A DNA stretch of 64,000 bases from Pohlia nutans (GCA_022496805.1 CM040100.1:19435009-19499008); one strand, 5' to 3'. Positions 1 to 12,186 are shown, counted from the first letter of the stretch. Notes: generated by a model from the sequence alone, not told the origin. Program-made: numbers and translations.

Positions 1-413
1 TCACATTCACAACCATACCGCAGTTTCATAGACCCGCAAACTTAACTACACAATCCAAACGCTCCGACAGTGAACTAAAACCCTCGCCACATATGTGCCA
101 AAGCTCATTACCAAATGCAAACTCCACTACAAGTCTAATGGATTGGGCTCTCCACGGGATACGTACCATCTTGAGCGTTGTTGTAGTTCACGTAGGCATA
201 CCCCAAAGAGCGCCTGGTAATAAGATCACGGCACACCCGGATCGATACAACTTGCCCAACCTGGCTGAACATCTCATACAACTGAGCTTCAGACACATTG
301 GGCTCCAGGTCGCCAACGTACAGAGAAGTAGACACAAACTGAGTGGCAGCCGCGCCGGCCGCCGCTTGTGCAGCCTGCTGCTGCTGCTGAACTGGAACCT
401 GAGCTTGAGCCAT
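1..413 (-). CDS. PABP: Poly(A)-binding protein, first coding exon plus start of intron 1 (partial)
   Basis: The coding part is 413-167 (82 codons plus one base); a GTACGT donor follows at 166, and 1-166 is intron. The predicted N-terminus has a Gln/Ala-rich leader (a run of five Q), then the start of RRM1 with RNP2 (LYVGDL) and RNP1 ([10 protein letters not shown]). In known PABPs this first RRM takes part in binding the mRNA poly(A) tail and eIF4G, supporting translation and mRNA stability in the cytoplasm. The ATG at 413 is chosen because the Gln-rich leader before RRM1 is usual in plant PABPs. RRM1 is cut by the intron right after the NNAQD stretch, and the remaining three RRMs and the MLLE domain would lie off the left edge. 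Identification rests on the RRM1 sequence, which I recognise as PABP type; which paralogue it is cannot be told. Confidence 0.9.
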
Positions 414-744
414 GATTGCTTCCCGGATTGAGCGGGCCTATCACGAACTGCCGAGGACGCTCTTCAAGACCAAATCTGCCTTTCGTCCCAGACAGGTGAA
501 GTCGCGAGTTCTAGTTTCTTTTTTTTTTAATTTTTATGGATTTTGCACCCTGCTGAAACAAAGTTCCAGGGAACAAGAAACGGCGACGAAAGAAACGCAC
601 CGCGTCTTATCTCCCTCCCCCCGGTTGGAATCTCTGCTGCTCCACACGCACCACCACAAAAAAGATAAAAAGCACTGCGCTCTAATACACAAAACAACAA
701 CGACAACAACAGCGTCAGCTGTCCGCAAGGCAACTTTCTCCATA

Positions 745-1165
745 ACGCAATACCGCCATAAACCTAACCTCTCACACTCCATCACTAAAACAACACCAAT
801 CCCTACACTGAAAAATCGTCCGAAGGCCCCTGACCGGCAAGTCGCGCAATGGACCCAACCTCTCACACTCCACCACCTATAACACCAAACCCTACATAAT
901 TGAAAGATATCACCCCGAGCCACCGGAACCCTGTAAAATCACTTAAACCGGAACTCCCCCACACGCAATCCAGAAGAGCTAACCTCTCACACTCCATCAC
1001 TAAAACACGGAATTCCAACGCCAAAAAGAAAAAGAAAATCGTCCCGAGCCACAGGAACCCTATAAAATCCGTCGAGGCGCAGTTTCAATCCCGCAATAAA
1101 CCTAATCTTTCACACTTCTTCACCGAAACAGTCCTAGAACACCAAACCCTACACAGGAAGAAATG
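745..1165. repeat. Degenerate ~110-bp tandem repeats upstream of PABP
   Basis: Four imperfect copies of a unit containing AACCTCTCACACTCCATCAC occur at about 757, 858, 979 and 1096. Two copies carry a second shared block, GAGCCACAGGAACCCTATAA-like, at about 917 and 1047. They lie in what should be the promoter or 5' leader side of the minus-strand PABP gene. The copies are diverged, so this is an old tandem duplication. Confidence 0.7.
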
Positions 1166-1800
1166 GTTCGAAACCCTAGAAAACGCCCTGATCACGGCAG
1201 CGGAGAGGCTCACCCGACTGACGCGGCGGCGGCAGGGTGAAGGGCAGGCGGCAGGCGACAATCGCGACTTGCTGTTACTGTTGGTGTTGTTGATGTTTAT
1301 GGATTTTGGCGGCTGTGCTCGCGGCGAGTGGTGCTCACGGCGGTGAATGAGTCTGTGGAGAGACGGAGTGCTCGCTTAGCCGCAGTGGGAGGTGGTGGTG
1401 GTGCAGGCGTGGTGGGCGAGCCGCATGGTCCCCGTCATGTCGCGTGCGAAAACATGAGTGACGAACAGGCAAGGCCGTGGCCAGCGCCTGCTGCAAGATC
1501 ACCACAGGTAGCGCTCGAGGTGCGAGGGGGACCGTGACGCCTGCAACAGCGTCGGACGCAAAGAGGGCGGAGGCGGGGTGACCACCAGCGACTCTACTCT
1601 TCCACTATACGTCCGTCTCTCCCCGCCCCGCCCTGGCTAGGGCAACACCGTCGCTCCGCACTACCCCGCCACATTCCCGCTTCATACCCGCCCGGTAACT
1701 GCCTGTTGCTGTCAATGCCACCACGATACCCGCGTTGTATCGCGGGCATCAGTCGAGGGTATCTCAGATGATGTAGAGAACGGGCGGGAGGAACCACCTC
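1150..1800. other. GC-rich island upstream of PABP
   Basis: The base composition changes sharply to GC-rich here, against the AT-rich DNA to its right. Short open frames exist, for example from 1163 and from 1328, but none shows a recognisable domain. The position upstream of PABP suggests promoter-proximal sequence, possibly the 5' end of an unseen divergent transcript. Function is inferred from position only. Confidence 0.4.
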
Positions 1801-1894
1801 TTTTTCGAATCCATGGGCAGATATTTCTTTGGTCGTTAAACATTTCGAGGGCAGATGTTTATTTTTTTTAATTTTGGGCAGCTTTGAAAAATTA

Positions 1895-2019
1895 GACTAG
1901 CGTATTACTGTTTCCTTGACTACCGTATTACTGTTTCCTTGACTACCGTATTACTGTTTCCTTGACTACCTTATTATTGTTTCCTTGACTACCGTTAAGT
2001 ACCGTATTATCGTTTCCTT
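1895..2019. repeat. 23-bp minisatellite, five units
   Basis: Unit GACTACCGTATTACTGTTTC plus CTT. Copies start at 1895, 1918, 1941, 1964 and 1987. The last unit carries a 10-bp internal duplication (GTTAAGTACC). Copies two and three are identical, so expansion is recent. Confidence 0.9.
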
Positions 2020-2029
2020 GGTTCGATTC

Positions 2030-3620
2030 ATCCGCATACTGCATGGTTCTTGATTGAACAGTGCACGTGACAGAAAAAATGATCACAGCTCAAACCTGAA
2101 GGGCTCACATAGATAGATAGAATCTCCGGTCCTCCTTCGAGGCTGGCGTGAATAAAGTGTCCGTTCGTAATGTCAATGACCCAGTGCCCACCGGACAAAG
2201 GGTCATTGGGACAAAACTACTTTGCCATGAATGAACACTTTAGTAACAAGTAAGAAGTGCTCAGACTCAAAGCATAGAACGATAAGGTGAGGTGGGCCGT
2301 ATTCAGCTCATTCGGAACTCTATTATTTTCCACAATCGACATTCCAAATCAACTGCCAATTCTGCAAACATAATTGGCAAGGCTGGCCGATTCTACCTAT
2401 TCGCCCAATACGCCTCACCTGATCTCAACGCCAAAGAGTGGTTTATTAGAAGCCAAAATTTGCTCCTAGCAGCTCTAGTACAAAATGAGCACTCACAGCA
2501 TGAAATTGAACGTAGGAATAGACTTCCCACGTTTCGAGAAACACCAAACTGATCTTTACTTGCATGCGGTTTAATCCCTAAGCTCCCAAGAGACTATTTT
2601 TGGGTCATTGTCCATTTTTAGCAGGTTGCCCAAAAAATTAATAATTTTTTAAAATACTACATCAAGTTTACTTTCCAACGCAATTTGAATTATGTAAATC
2701 CAAGTTAAACTCCACCGAGGAGAATTTTTCAAAGTGGATCACCTCAACATTGTCTTAGTGTTATAAGATTTGCTATTTGGAGAAAGTAATGATGTTCACT
2801 CCACCATTTCTTTTGCTTTTCTGAAGTTTACAATTGATAAACCAATTTTAACCAATCATGTTTAACTTTAAACTCTAAAATTGAAATTTATAATTTATAC
2901 AATTTTTCAAAGGTTAATGCTTTTAAATTCATTAAAAACATTCTAAAGATTCTTTTGGAAATTTGACCGTACAGATAATTTGTAGAGATGATGCCTTACA
3001 CTTTTTCTATTGAACCAAACTTCATCAAACATATGAAAGGCACATATTATAGCACATCTATGTTTTGTCCAATATCTTTTGAGCTTTTAGGGGCTAAAAA
3101 TCAATGTTCAAAAGCCAACATTGAAAACTCAACCAAATAAACCTCATGGGAGAAACCTTGGCTGAGAAAAGCTTAGAGCATCCGCACCCTCTCCCTATAA
3201 AGAGGACCAAGAGGGCATTGGCCGGGCCGGGGCTCTCAAACTAACCGCATTGGCCTCACGCCAACAGTTCCAATGAAGGGAGGGCGGGCGGGCGCGGGAA
3301 AAACTGCCACTTCTTTGTCCCCGTCAAAACCTCACATGAGAGCGAGCATGGGAGAATATAATCAAAAAGTAATAAAGACTTGTATTCTTAGAAGGATGGT
3401 GGCGTGTCCAACCCGGCGGCTAAGGTGGGGCGCCCCGACCTGCACCAACATGGAGCTTGCAAGAGGGCCCATTCAAACCCTTTTGATGCCCTCATTTGGT
3501 GCTCCAAGGGTGGGCATGCTTTAAGCATACATGCAACATCCTACACCTCCAAAAGATCCACCTCTATCAAAATTTGCACCAAACAATCAAACAAATATTA
3601 GAATAGAACAATATTAACTC
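2030..3620. other. Intergenic, no gene seen
   Basis: AT-rich DNA with only short open frames that lack domain signatures. A somewhat GC-richer patch at about 3180-3520 has no recognisable coding content. Confidence 0.5.
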
Positions 3621-3626
3621 CTAGCA

Positions 3627-3785
3627 TAGGGAACCTTGACCGATTCACTGCCAAGTAAATATTACTGCCAAATTGCAGTTTATAGCAAGTTTTGCAAGTG
3701 GTTGTTCAATTTAGCAAGTGTTCACCAAGAATTCACCATCATTCTTGTACCATTTACTACCTGGTGAATGTGTCAAGGTGCCCTG
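3627..3785. mobile_element. 159-bp inverted-repeat element, copy 1
   Basis: The ends are AGGGAACCTTGACCGATTCA and its near reverse complement (…GTCAAGGTGCCCT). It aligns over its whole length with 6506-6664, and both copies are exactly 159 bp. No coding capacity, so it is a miniature inverted-repeat element (MITE). The inner sequence TTTATAGCAAGTTTTGCAAG is also shared. Confidence 0.85.
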
Positions 3786-4368
3786 TGTAACTCCAACCCT
3801 AATTGCCGAAACATCCATTTTTTGGACGATTTATAAAATTATTGCTCCTATTTTCATCCATGGTGATGTTATTGCAATTTTTTGTTTTTTTAACATGATT
3901 TTTTTGGTAGTTCCCTTTACGTAAGTTAATCAAATTAGGAAAAAATCAAAATTGATTTTACTAGGTTCTTCCATTCCATGTGAGCTTCCATTTCGACATA
4001 AAAGTAATCTAAGGTTTTGAGCTGTTGATTGCGCACTAAAACCATTTTTGAAGCTGACATACAAATGGAAGTTGTAGATGATAACTTTTCCATGACATTC
4101 ATACGGTTGGATCAAATAATAGTTTTGAAATATATTGAAATCATAATTTAAAAGCAATTATTGTATTAGTTATATGAAAAATACAAAAATGCTCATTGTT
4201 TTCAGAATTTGGAATGATTGGGAAAAAGTGCAGAATGTACAACATTGTATCATCTTTTGCATAATGTGCAATATTTCAACCTATATAATTATCTTTTGAT
4301 TGTTTACAAAGAGATCTCAAGACACCTCTATCGAACTATAATAAAATTTATGTGAACAACTTCACTAC

Positions 4369-4569
4369 TACCGTAGCCAAGTAGCACCTTTGGCATTTTT
4401 TAGCCAAATATTTGTTCATTTTCTTAAAATAGATTTTGACAAAACGAATATTCTATAAATAAAAAAAATTCCCCTCACAAAAAAATATTTTTTGAAAAAC
4501 AATTTCCTGAAATTTTTGGCATCTATTTCTAGAATTATTTTCCGCCAAAGGTGCTACTGGACTACGGTA
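4369..4569. mobile_element. 201-bp inverted-repeat element
   Basis: TACCGTAGCCAAGTAGCACC at the left matches the reverse complement of the right end (TACCGTAGTCCAGTAGCACC), continuing with TTTGGC in both arms. The interior is AT-rich and non-coding. Superfamily not recognised. Confidence 0.75.
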
Positions 4570-5632
4570 TTGAAATATAATGATTTCAACCAATCATAAT
4601 GAATTAGAAGATGAGAGAAATTAAATTATAATTTTAGCAAGTTTTTCAAGTTTTTCAAATTCAACAGTACATATGTCTTCTAATAAGGAAGTCTTATATA
4701 TGCATGTTATTTATAGTTGAAGCTCAAAAAGGTTAAAGAAGCCTCATTTAATAATACATTTAGGTTTTGTCCAAAACTTGTAGGCATTTAGGAGTTAACA
4801 ACAAAACAAGTATATTGGCAACCACCAATCCAACATGAATTTGCCAATAACATACCTTAGTGTCTGACCTCTTAAAAACTCTAGGGTAGAAGCAAGCTAC
4901 GGTGCACCAAATCTCAAGACAAAGGATTTGTGCATGAGATGCATGACATACCACCAAAGTAGTGACTAATTATGCACCGAGAGGCACAATTAACATAGAG
5001 CTCTTTGTTGATGATATATGATTTAACAAGCTCGCAATGCAAATGTCAAATTTCAATTGCAAGCCCACCTGCACTTTTGTGAATAACGCATAAGGAAAAA
5101 AATTCCCTAAAACATTAATGTTTACCTCATAACAAAAAAAATCCATTTTAAAATTAAATTTTTATTTTGAAACATCATGTCAACTCATTAAATTAAAGTT
5201 GAAATTTAACACCACTCTATAATAGGTACTAGAACTATAATCAAAATGGTGACTTCCAATTTTGCATGGAATGTACACATATCATAATCAATAGTGCAAT
5301 TGTGTACCTAAACGACACACAATTTTGTCATTTTTCCTAATTAATCTTAATATCGTTTACGTAAACATAGAAATTAAGACTTCATGATGTAGATTATGTG
5401 ATCTAAAACACCATGGATAATTTTTAAATGAAGATGGGGGCGTGCCATACATGGTTGGAAACTAAGTTGTAAAAACATGCACTCACATGTCCAAAGAATG
5501 CGTGAATCGGAGTTGTGAATCAAAGGTTATGATTCTTCAAAATTGACAATGTCTGAGACTCATTAATGAGTGTTAAGGTTGGGACGTCAAGGTTCCAATG
5601 GTAACCATAATGGAATGGGGCTTGTGCCTTGG

Positions 5633-6425
5633 TTAACCCTTTAATGCCGAGGAGACCACATTGTGGTCACTGATTTGTTGAAAACGCAAATAACGGAAAA
5701 TCTTTGAACAATTGGATTTTGAAATGTGAGGTTCTAATTTGGAGACTTATAATATACCTCTTCTAGAAAAAATTAAATCAATTTGGGGCCGTGCAACTTA
5801 CAAGATACCTATGAACAAAACGTGAAAATACTGGAAACATTTGAAAATACAGTAAATACATACAAATACAACACATGTACTATGCGGTATTTCTTGTGTT
5901 TTGGAAGTTTTTTATCTTGTTTTATATTTTTGGATTGTGTTCACTTGTTTGTGTTCCATTAGTGTATGTATTCCAATCTTGATCAATGTACCAACTATTT
6001 TTATATTTTAACGTATAATTTTTTGTCCTAAACCGTATATGGATAAGGCACTATTCACTTATAAAACTCACAATAATTATGTGTGAGTCCGTTCTTAACA
6101 TGAAAGATTACAACCGAGAGGTATTGACATATGCTGAACCTCTTCACTTTCATTTTTGAAAATTTAACCCAAATTCTATTTAACTTTGAAGTCACACACC
6201 CTTCAAAATCTAAATTTTTAGTGTGCATTAACGGTTCAAAGACATACTATAATCTTCCAATCTAATAGTTCAATCTTACTAAAGTTTGATTGGCACTTTT
6301 TTTATCAACCATGCTTACATTTATACAATTAAATACTATTAATAGTATCCATAATTTGAACAGAGCGAGTTTTAAAAAAAAATCACCAAAAAACTCAAGA
6401 ACCACCTTGGGCACAAAAGGGTTAA
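5633..6425. mobile_element. TTAA-bounded element A (793 bp)
   Basis: Left end TTAACCCTTTAATGCCGAGG; reverse complement of the right end TTAACCCTTTTGTGCCCAAGG-like. TTAA is present at both outer edges. There is no open frame of note inside. The termini resemble the piggyBac pattern of a TTAA target followed by CCC, but no transposase is present, so assignment is inference. Confidence 0.65.
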
Positions 6426-6505
6426 TGAAACAAGGTTGTGACTATTGAACCCGAGTCTTGATTGAAAGAGATGATGATTTGAAGTTAAACAACTCTAAAA
6501 TTTTA

Positions 6506-6664
6506 CAGGGAACCTTGTCCAATTCACTGGGAAGTAAACATTACTGCCAAATTGTTGTTTATAGCAAGTTTTACAAGTGGTTGTTCAATTTAGCAGGTGA
6601 TTACTAAGAATTCTCCATCATTCTTGTACCCATTACTGCCTGGTAAATTGGACAAGGTTCCCTG
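6506..6664. mobile_element. 159-bp inverted-repeat element, copy 2
   Basis: Ends CAGGGAACCTTGTCCAATTC and its reverse complement with few mismatches. Same family and same length as 3627-3785. This copy keeps the better-matched termini and is probably the younger of the two. Confidence 0.9.
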
Positions 6665-6675
6665 TGTTTGTGCTC

Positions 6676-6863
6676 TGTGTGTCCCAAAAGAAAGGGATTA
6701 AAAACAATGGTGACTTTTGGAATCACGTATCCCAATAGAATGGGATGGAAGATGTAGTGACTTTTGTGCACCGTGTGTCCTAAAAGAAAGGGATGAAACA
6801 CGATGGTGACTTTTTGAACCATGTGTTCCAAGATGAAAGATGTGGTGACTTTTGGAACCATAA
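6676..6863. repeat. Imperfect ~55-bp tandem repeats
   Basis: Four units built on a TCC(C/T)AAAAGAAAGGGAT block followed by GGTGACTTTTGGAACCA-type sequence. An open frame across it on the minus strand merely reads the repeat and is not a gene. Confidence 0.7.
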
Positions 6864-7513
6864 TAAATCATGATTGTGTTACGAGACGGTGAATAAAAAA
6901 GAGTTGAAGGGATATTATAAAATAAATGGGTAAGAAAGAGAACCTTTGGGCTTAGTCAAACCTTGAAAAGGTGAACAAACCCTTGACAATGATGATAAGA
7001 ATACTGTAAACTAGTTTTGAATGGAATCATTTATAGCAAACCAAATTACACAAACTCAATTCACCACCCCCTAATTTCAGAGGGTTTTGAAACAAGAAAA
7101 CATCCACACACATGCAATGAAAACATAAATAAAAACTACCTTGAGCACTTGGCTTTTGTAATTACCGGTAGTAAGTAACTTGAACATGAGAATTTGTATA
7201 TATGAAGGTTAGAAGAAGATCTTAGAATTGCAATTTTCAATTTCTACAATTATTATTTTGTTTATGTCTACAATTCTCTATCTCAATAGTGAACATTATC
7301 CTTTAATTCAAAAAGTCTTAAATTCCACTTTGATTTCAAAATTTTAGCCATTAATGGAGTTATCCTAAAAGTCACGTGGTGTTTGAGTAAGATACCATGT
7401 GTTTTGATTTAATGTACTCTTATTTGTTCACTCTAAATAGTTATGAAGTTTGAAAGAGCTTGGTGGTCTCTCACTATTAGGTGTGTAAGAGCTTGGTGGT
7501 TTTCAAACTCATG

Positions 7514-7917
7514 GTAAGGTAGGATGTCCTAAAACCACCAACTTAAGAAATATGGCCTCATTTTAACAAGGTTATTTATGAGAAATATTTTTCGATCATC
7601 TGGAAGAATATTTATCACAGAATGCACAAATTTTCGCAATTTAATTCCTAATATTCAAATTGATACAAATTTTCGAAGTGAAAAGAACTTCGTCACCCAA
7701 ATCAGACCTCTAGGTTTCCCCATGTCCACACAATGTGGTACTAATTTTCACTCATAATGATACCCAAAACCACCAACTATTTCTTCGCAATGCTTGGCAT
7801 GCCATTGGTCTACTTGAATAGTGAAATTGGCGGTTTTGAGTCTCAACTGTGGTGGCCCAAAAAAAGTCTACATGTCATAATTTGGGGTGGTGGTGGTTTT
7901 AGGACATCCTACCTTAA
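7514..7917. mobile_element. 404-bp inverted-repeat element N1
   Basis: Left end GTAAGGTAGGATGTCCTAAA and an inverted right end finishing in CCTACCTTAA. Its inner part matches about 62,526-62,809 (shared blocks include GATACCCAAAACCACCAA and GCAATGCTTGGCATGCCATT). It abuts the next TTAA element and shares that element's TTAA. Confidence 0.75.
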
Positions 7918-8289
7918 CCCTTAAACGTCAAGAGGCCTTGGGCGGGGCAGCCAGGAAGGCATCTAAATTTTCGGAGGGAAAAAAAAAAAAAAAAAAACGA
8001 AAAAAAATGAAAAAACGGATCTGTTGGCCAACATTGTAGCATTGCAACACTTTTCAAGAAACGACCTCCGTTGCCCCAACCTCAACTCCTGTTCATTTTG
8101 ATAACTTTGATTGTTTGCCAATGTTTCCACAATCTCCCAAGTGAGGCGCAAATTTGGGATCTAGATCGCTTTTTCAGTAGCTTTCCAACACACCAATCCT
8201 CGCTTGATTTGGTTGAGAAAGTCCACTTTTTTCTTCATTATTCTCTCATAAATAAGCCCATGGGGCTTTCTTTGACGTTTAAGGGTTAA
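7914..8289. mobile_element. TTAA-bounded element B (376 bp)
   Basis: The ends are perfect inverted repeats of TTAACCCTTAAACGTCAA with TTAA at both edges. Inside is a poly(A) run at about 7980 and no convincing gene. It is the best-preserved pair of ends of the TTAA-CCC type in the window. Confidence 0.8.
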
Positions 8290-8499
8290 ACTAGTTTAGC
8301 CGTCTTTTTTGACGGTTAAACTAGTTGTGCATGAGTTTGAAGACCACCAAGCTCTTATACACCTAATAATGAGAGGCCACTAAGCTCTTCTACATCTTTG
8401 AACTATTTAGAGTGAACATATAAGAGTATATTAAAGCAAAACACATGGTATCTTGTTCAAACACAACTTCTCTTTTAGGATAACTCTAATGCTTCAACA

Positions 8500-10740
8500 A
8501 TTTCAAACATGAATCAGTAAGGAACTAACATGACGTGAGATTTCATGCTTAAGATTTATAAAATTGAATTAAGAAATAGCTCTAATGTATAAATTTTCTT
8601 CAACTTTTTGATTCATAATGTGAAAAACGACATCTTTATCAATATTGAAAAACACAAACATTAGAATGTCCAAAGTATAAAATATGACAATATGTAGATG
8701 AAGCTATATACAAATGTCATAATAAGCAATTTGACAAGTGTCAGAAAGGCTCTAGACTACTTTCCTAACTCTTGCAAAACCAAATTTCTTAATGTCATGT
8801 TTACATACAACACCATATAGTCAAAACATTTTAAAATTCAATATAATCTATATGCATTTTTAGTGCCTAGGCTATAGGACTTAGGCATATTATAAAGGCA
8901 TAATTTCTAATATGGTCATCTCGAATGATTCTGCTCTAATGGTAGTCTTCATGTACAAAAGAGTTTAAATATGATAATCAAGACGATATCAAAAGCATTT
9001 TTCATTTTTTGTGATGCGGTGTCTATATATGTTGACTGAAGTATATCTATTGTGTTATTGACTCCATAACATGTTATGAAATATATTAAATTAAATGTAT
9101 CGGCTATTCTATGGGATGGTAACCATTAGTTGATTTGGTTTTGGTAACCCATACATTAATTAAATAGTGTTGAATGGTAAAGTGATGTGGATGGTTCATG
9201 GCAAAGTGATGTGGAGAGTGGACATTACAGGGACATGAAGGGTAGAGATTAGAGATTATTTGTGGTAGAGAGTAATGACATAGATCAATAAATGAGGTGC
9301 ATCACACGGAAGGAGAGTAGAAAGAGGAACATGTACTACGTCCCATTCAACTAAGGAGCAACTAGGCGAATTGAATTGTTTGTTCCGATCCTCATGTGGG
9401 AGAACTTGTGGCATTGCAGGGAGAACTTATGGCATTGCAAAGAGAACTTACAAGATTCATAATACTCATGTTCCTTGTTCATTCGTCTTTATTTTGTCTT
9501 CCTCGTTCGCTTTAACTTCCATATGTAGGACCTGGATTTAGACCAAGCGTTTATCAATATGCCCCCTATGTTTAATTGTTTTCGGTTCCATTCGTGGGCT
9601 CAAGGACAATACTAATTTTTTTGTTTGGCGAAGTTTGGGATGGTGATCGCCTTCGACTCTTGCCAAATGCAAGCATGCGTTACATTTGAAGTACATCATA
9701 CACTCCCTCCGCACCGCCATCGTTAGCCGCCACGTGAGCAACGTCAACAACTCTGACCATCGAAACGTCAAGCCTGATCGTGCCCATGATCTACATTATG
9801 GACGTGCACGTCGCACAACAACTACTCAAAGTTGATTTTGGAGGGAGGATCTTGGCATCAACTCGTAGAGGCTTTTAATTTAGGTCCAATTCATCTCTCA
9901 ACTGAATCAATTAATATATACTTCACCTAAAGGCACTCTCACACACTCTCTCTCTTAGAATTGTTTATCTATGCTATAATGTAATTTGTACTATTAGAGC
10001 ACTTTTTTAACATAAGTTGCTACAATGGTTATTGATGACTTGTTTGTTCATAAAAAAAGTGAAAATGCATTTCTTTGATTTTATTGCAAAAGTCTTTTAA
10101 GTGAATGATTGGTTTATTCATTACCTTAATGTTGTGTATTATCAGAGCTTTTGTTTGTGCTGGAGTGGCAATCCTACTTCCAATTCAAAAATTTGAATGG
10201 AATATGATACTTCCTTTGTTGATAGATGTAGATATTTGTATGATCACTGGGATGATCGCTTTTAATTAAACATGTTGATCTTTTATCAAGTTGAGAATGC
10301 TAATGAATGTTTTAGTGTTAGTTTAGTGTTCAATATGGATCTTATAGTGTTTATTTAGTGTAAAAAAAAGATTTTTTAATCCACAACTGGGCATGGACAT
10401 AGGATGCTTGTGCAAACTGATCAAAAGGAATATTGGAAGTGATCAAATAAAAAAGTTTTATATAACTTTGGTTTCTTCTTCAAATCATGAATGTTCAAAT
10501 TGTATGTCTACATATAAAAAACTTGTCATTAACTGTTTCTAAAAAAATATTTGCAAATTATGAGTATATATTTTGCATCAATTCCAAACTATATATGAAA
10601 TAAATAAACTTTGATTGTATTAAAGATATCCGCAAAGTGGTGAAACTGGAGATTCCTCAAATTGTGTTAGCAAAAAGAAATGGGCGAATCTCAAAACAAG
10701 AAGGTGTGTTTGATTCTAAAAACATATTGAGCATAAGATG
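8500..10740. other. Intergenic, no gene seen
   Basis: AT-rich sequence with a GC-richer stretch at about 9340-9850 that carries no domain I recognise. It could be remnant retroelement sequence, but no long terminal repeat pair or reverse transcriptase motif was found. Confidence 0.45.
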
Positions 10741-11299
10741 TATTTACAGAAAAAGATGCGTGATTGGGTTGGCCCTGAGTCGAGGCTCGCCACTGGGGAT
10801 GGCGCTGGAGCCTGGTTCAAAATTCGACTGCATCGCCAAAATTATTCCACCACGAAGGTTTGAACCTTGCACCTCATGGCTCCAAAGAGCTTCATCATTT
10901 CTATTCCAAGACCTCAAAACCCATTTCGGGAGAATGCATTAAAAACGAGCCGAAGCCCAAGGAGGAAAACACCTTCGAAACAAGGCCGGGAAAGCCTGAA
11001 ATAGGGGTGACACACCTCAAACCCTAGCACCCAAAGAAACCACCGGGTGGTGAACTCAGAACAGAGTCACAAAGAGAGCCGTCAGAACTGACAACTGAAA
11101 GCCTAAGCACTGAAAATAAGCAGCGTGACAGAAAGTCTGTCACTGAGGATCCATCTAAACAGACAGCCAAAGCTATGAAACTAATAAGAGTGACAGAAAG
11201 CCCATCACAAAAGGAGGAAAACCCCAGAGAGGCGAAGCCATGCCAAGTCTAAACTTGTGAACATGTAGAGGCCTGCAAGAAGAAAGGAAGAATTCCAGA

Positions 11300-12186
11300 C
11301 TAGAAGGGGAAATTAACCCAGAAATCGTTCTGGGAGGCCAGAAAGCGGGGTGATTGAATATTATCCGGAAGATCTGGGAAGTCGTTAGATGGGAATGTAG
11401 GGTTAGCGGTCGGATTACCCGAGCCTGTGCCCTCTTCCATATCCACCTCATCTTGAATGTCCTCGATGAGTTGGCCGATGATAATGTCTGCGAGGTCTTC
11501 AGCTTCACTTTGAAAAAGGAACCTCTCTACCGTCATATAAGAAACAGTACAAGGAAACAATGTCCGAATTGACACGTCCTAATGGACAAAAACTGTCCGA
11601 ATTGATAGAAATGTGTCCAAAGTGACAGAAATCTGTCATAAAGACGAGTTGATTCGGACATGTTTCTGTCAAATTCGGACACTGTTTCCTTGTAGTGAAA
11701 GCTCAGGATAAAGCGTGATGAGCTCCTTCTTCCGTATGAAAAGAAACTTCAAAAACCGTTCCCAATAAGGGCGCAGACTTTGAAAGATTCGTGGAGAGTG
11801 GATTTCGCCCACTCCCTGAGAGCGGGGAAACCAGGGCTAGGCTCCGGCAGTTGTCCTAAGATTGTGATCTTAGTCGCGGCGGAACGGAAAGACTCAAAGA
11901 TCGCAAGTTCTTGAGTGGAAAGAACTAACTCTGGGATATCGTCGCAAGTTGGCTGTGCTGCAGCTCTCACAGGTAAAGGTTCCCCGCGAGAAGGATGCGC
12001 GTGCGCCCGGCCATCCTTGGGTGCGTCTTCAGTAGCAATCTTGAACAGATCTCGAAACCCTTGTGCTGCCACTCCCTGCTCCTCCGCCATGAACGCCTGA
12101 TCTTGCGCTACGCCCATCGGAACATCAGAAGCAACCTCCCTCGCACAAAAAGATTGAGACATATTCGCCGCTAAAGAAGCAAACAC
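11300..12186 (-). pseudogene. DUF4283-like ORF, frameshifted and interrupted by a MITE
   Basis: The frame from 12,186 reads 145 aa. The stretch from LVLSTQELAIFESF through LPEPSPGFPALREWAKSTLH to ALIGNGF looks like the DUF4283-type domain found in ORFs of plant LINE-like retroelements. The frame stops at 11,749-11,751. One base fewer in the A5 run at 11,751-11,755 would let it continue as FEVSFHTEEGAHHALS. A 153-bp CACTA-like MITE (11,545-11,697) then interrupts it, and an acidic stretch follows (EDLADIIIGQLIEDIQDEVD). It is therefore broken twice. A DUF4283 domain usually sits ahead of a zinc knuckle and a reverse transcriptase, neither of which is visible. The family call is moderate; the lesions are clear. 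Confidence 0.5.
11545..11697. mobile_element. 153-bp CACTA-like MITE
   Basis: The left end is CAGTACAAGGAAACAATGTC and the reverse complement of the right end is CACTACAAGGAAACAGTGTC; CCGAATT follows in both arms. It is flanked by AAA on both sides (11,542-11,544 and 11,698-11,700), matching the 3-bp target duplication of CACTA elements. It has no coding capacity. Confidence 0.8.

Larger units (their letters stand above)
7357..8487. mobile_element. Long-arm inverted-repeat element 1 with nested insertions
   Basis: The left arm (7357-7510) and right arm (about 8325-8487) are inverted copies starting GAGTTATCCTAAAAG. They contain the core GAGCTTGGTGGTCTCTCACT and AGGTGTGTAAGAGCTTGGTG. Between the arms lie two other repeats: 7514-7917 and 7914-8289. 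Relatives of the arms occur at 27,692-28,046, 49,699-50,320 and 63,775-64,000. No transposase frame is visible; class unknown. Confidence 0.85.

Noticed and set aside
900..1537. Open frames of 148 and 69 codons near the GC-rich island
   Set aside because: One runs through the tandem repeats and the other is Gly/Ala-rich low-complexity sequence; neither has a domain.
6604..6861. 85-codon minus-strand frame with repeating motifs
   Set aside because: It simply translates the ~55-bp tandem repeat.
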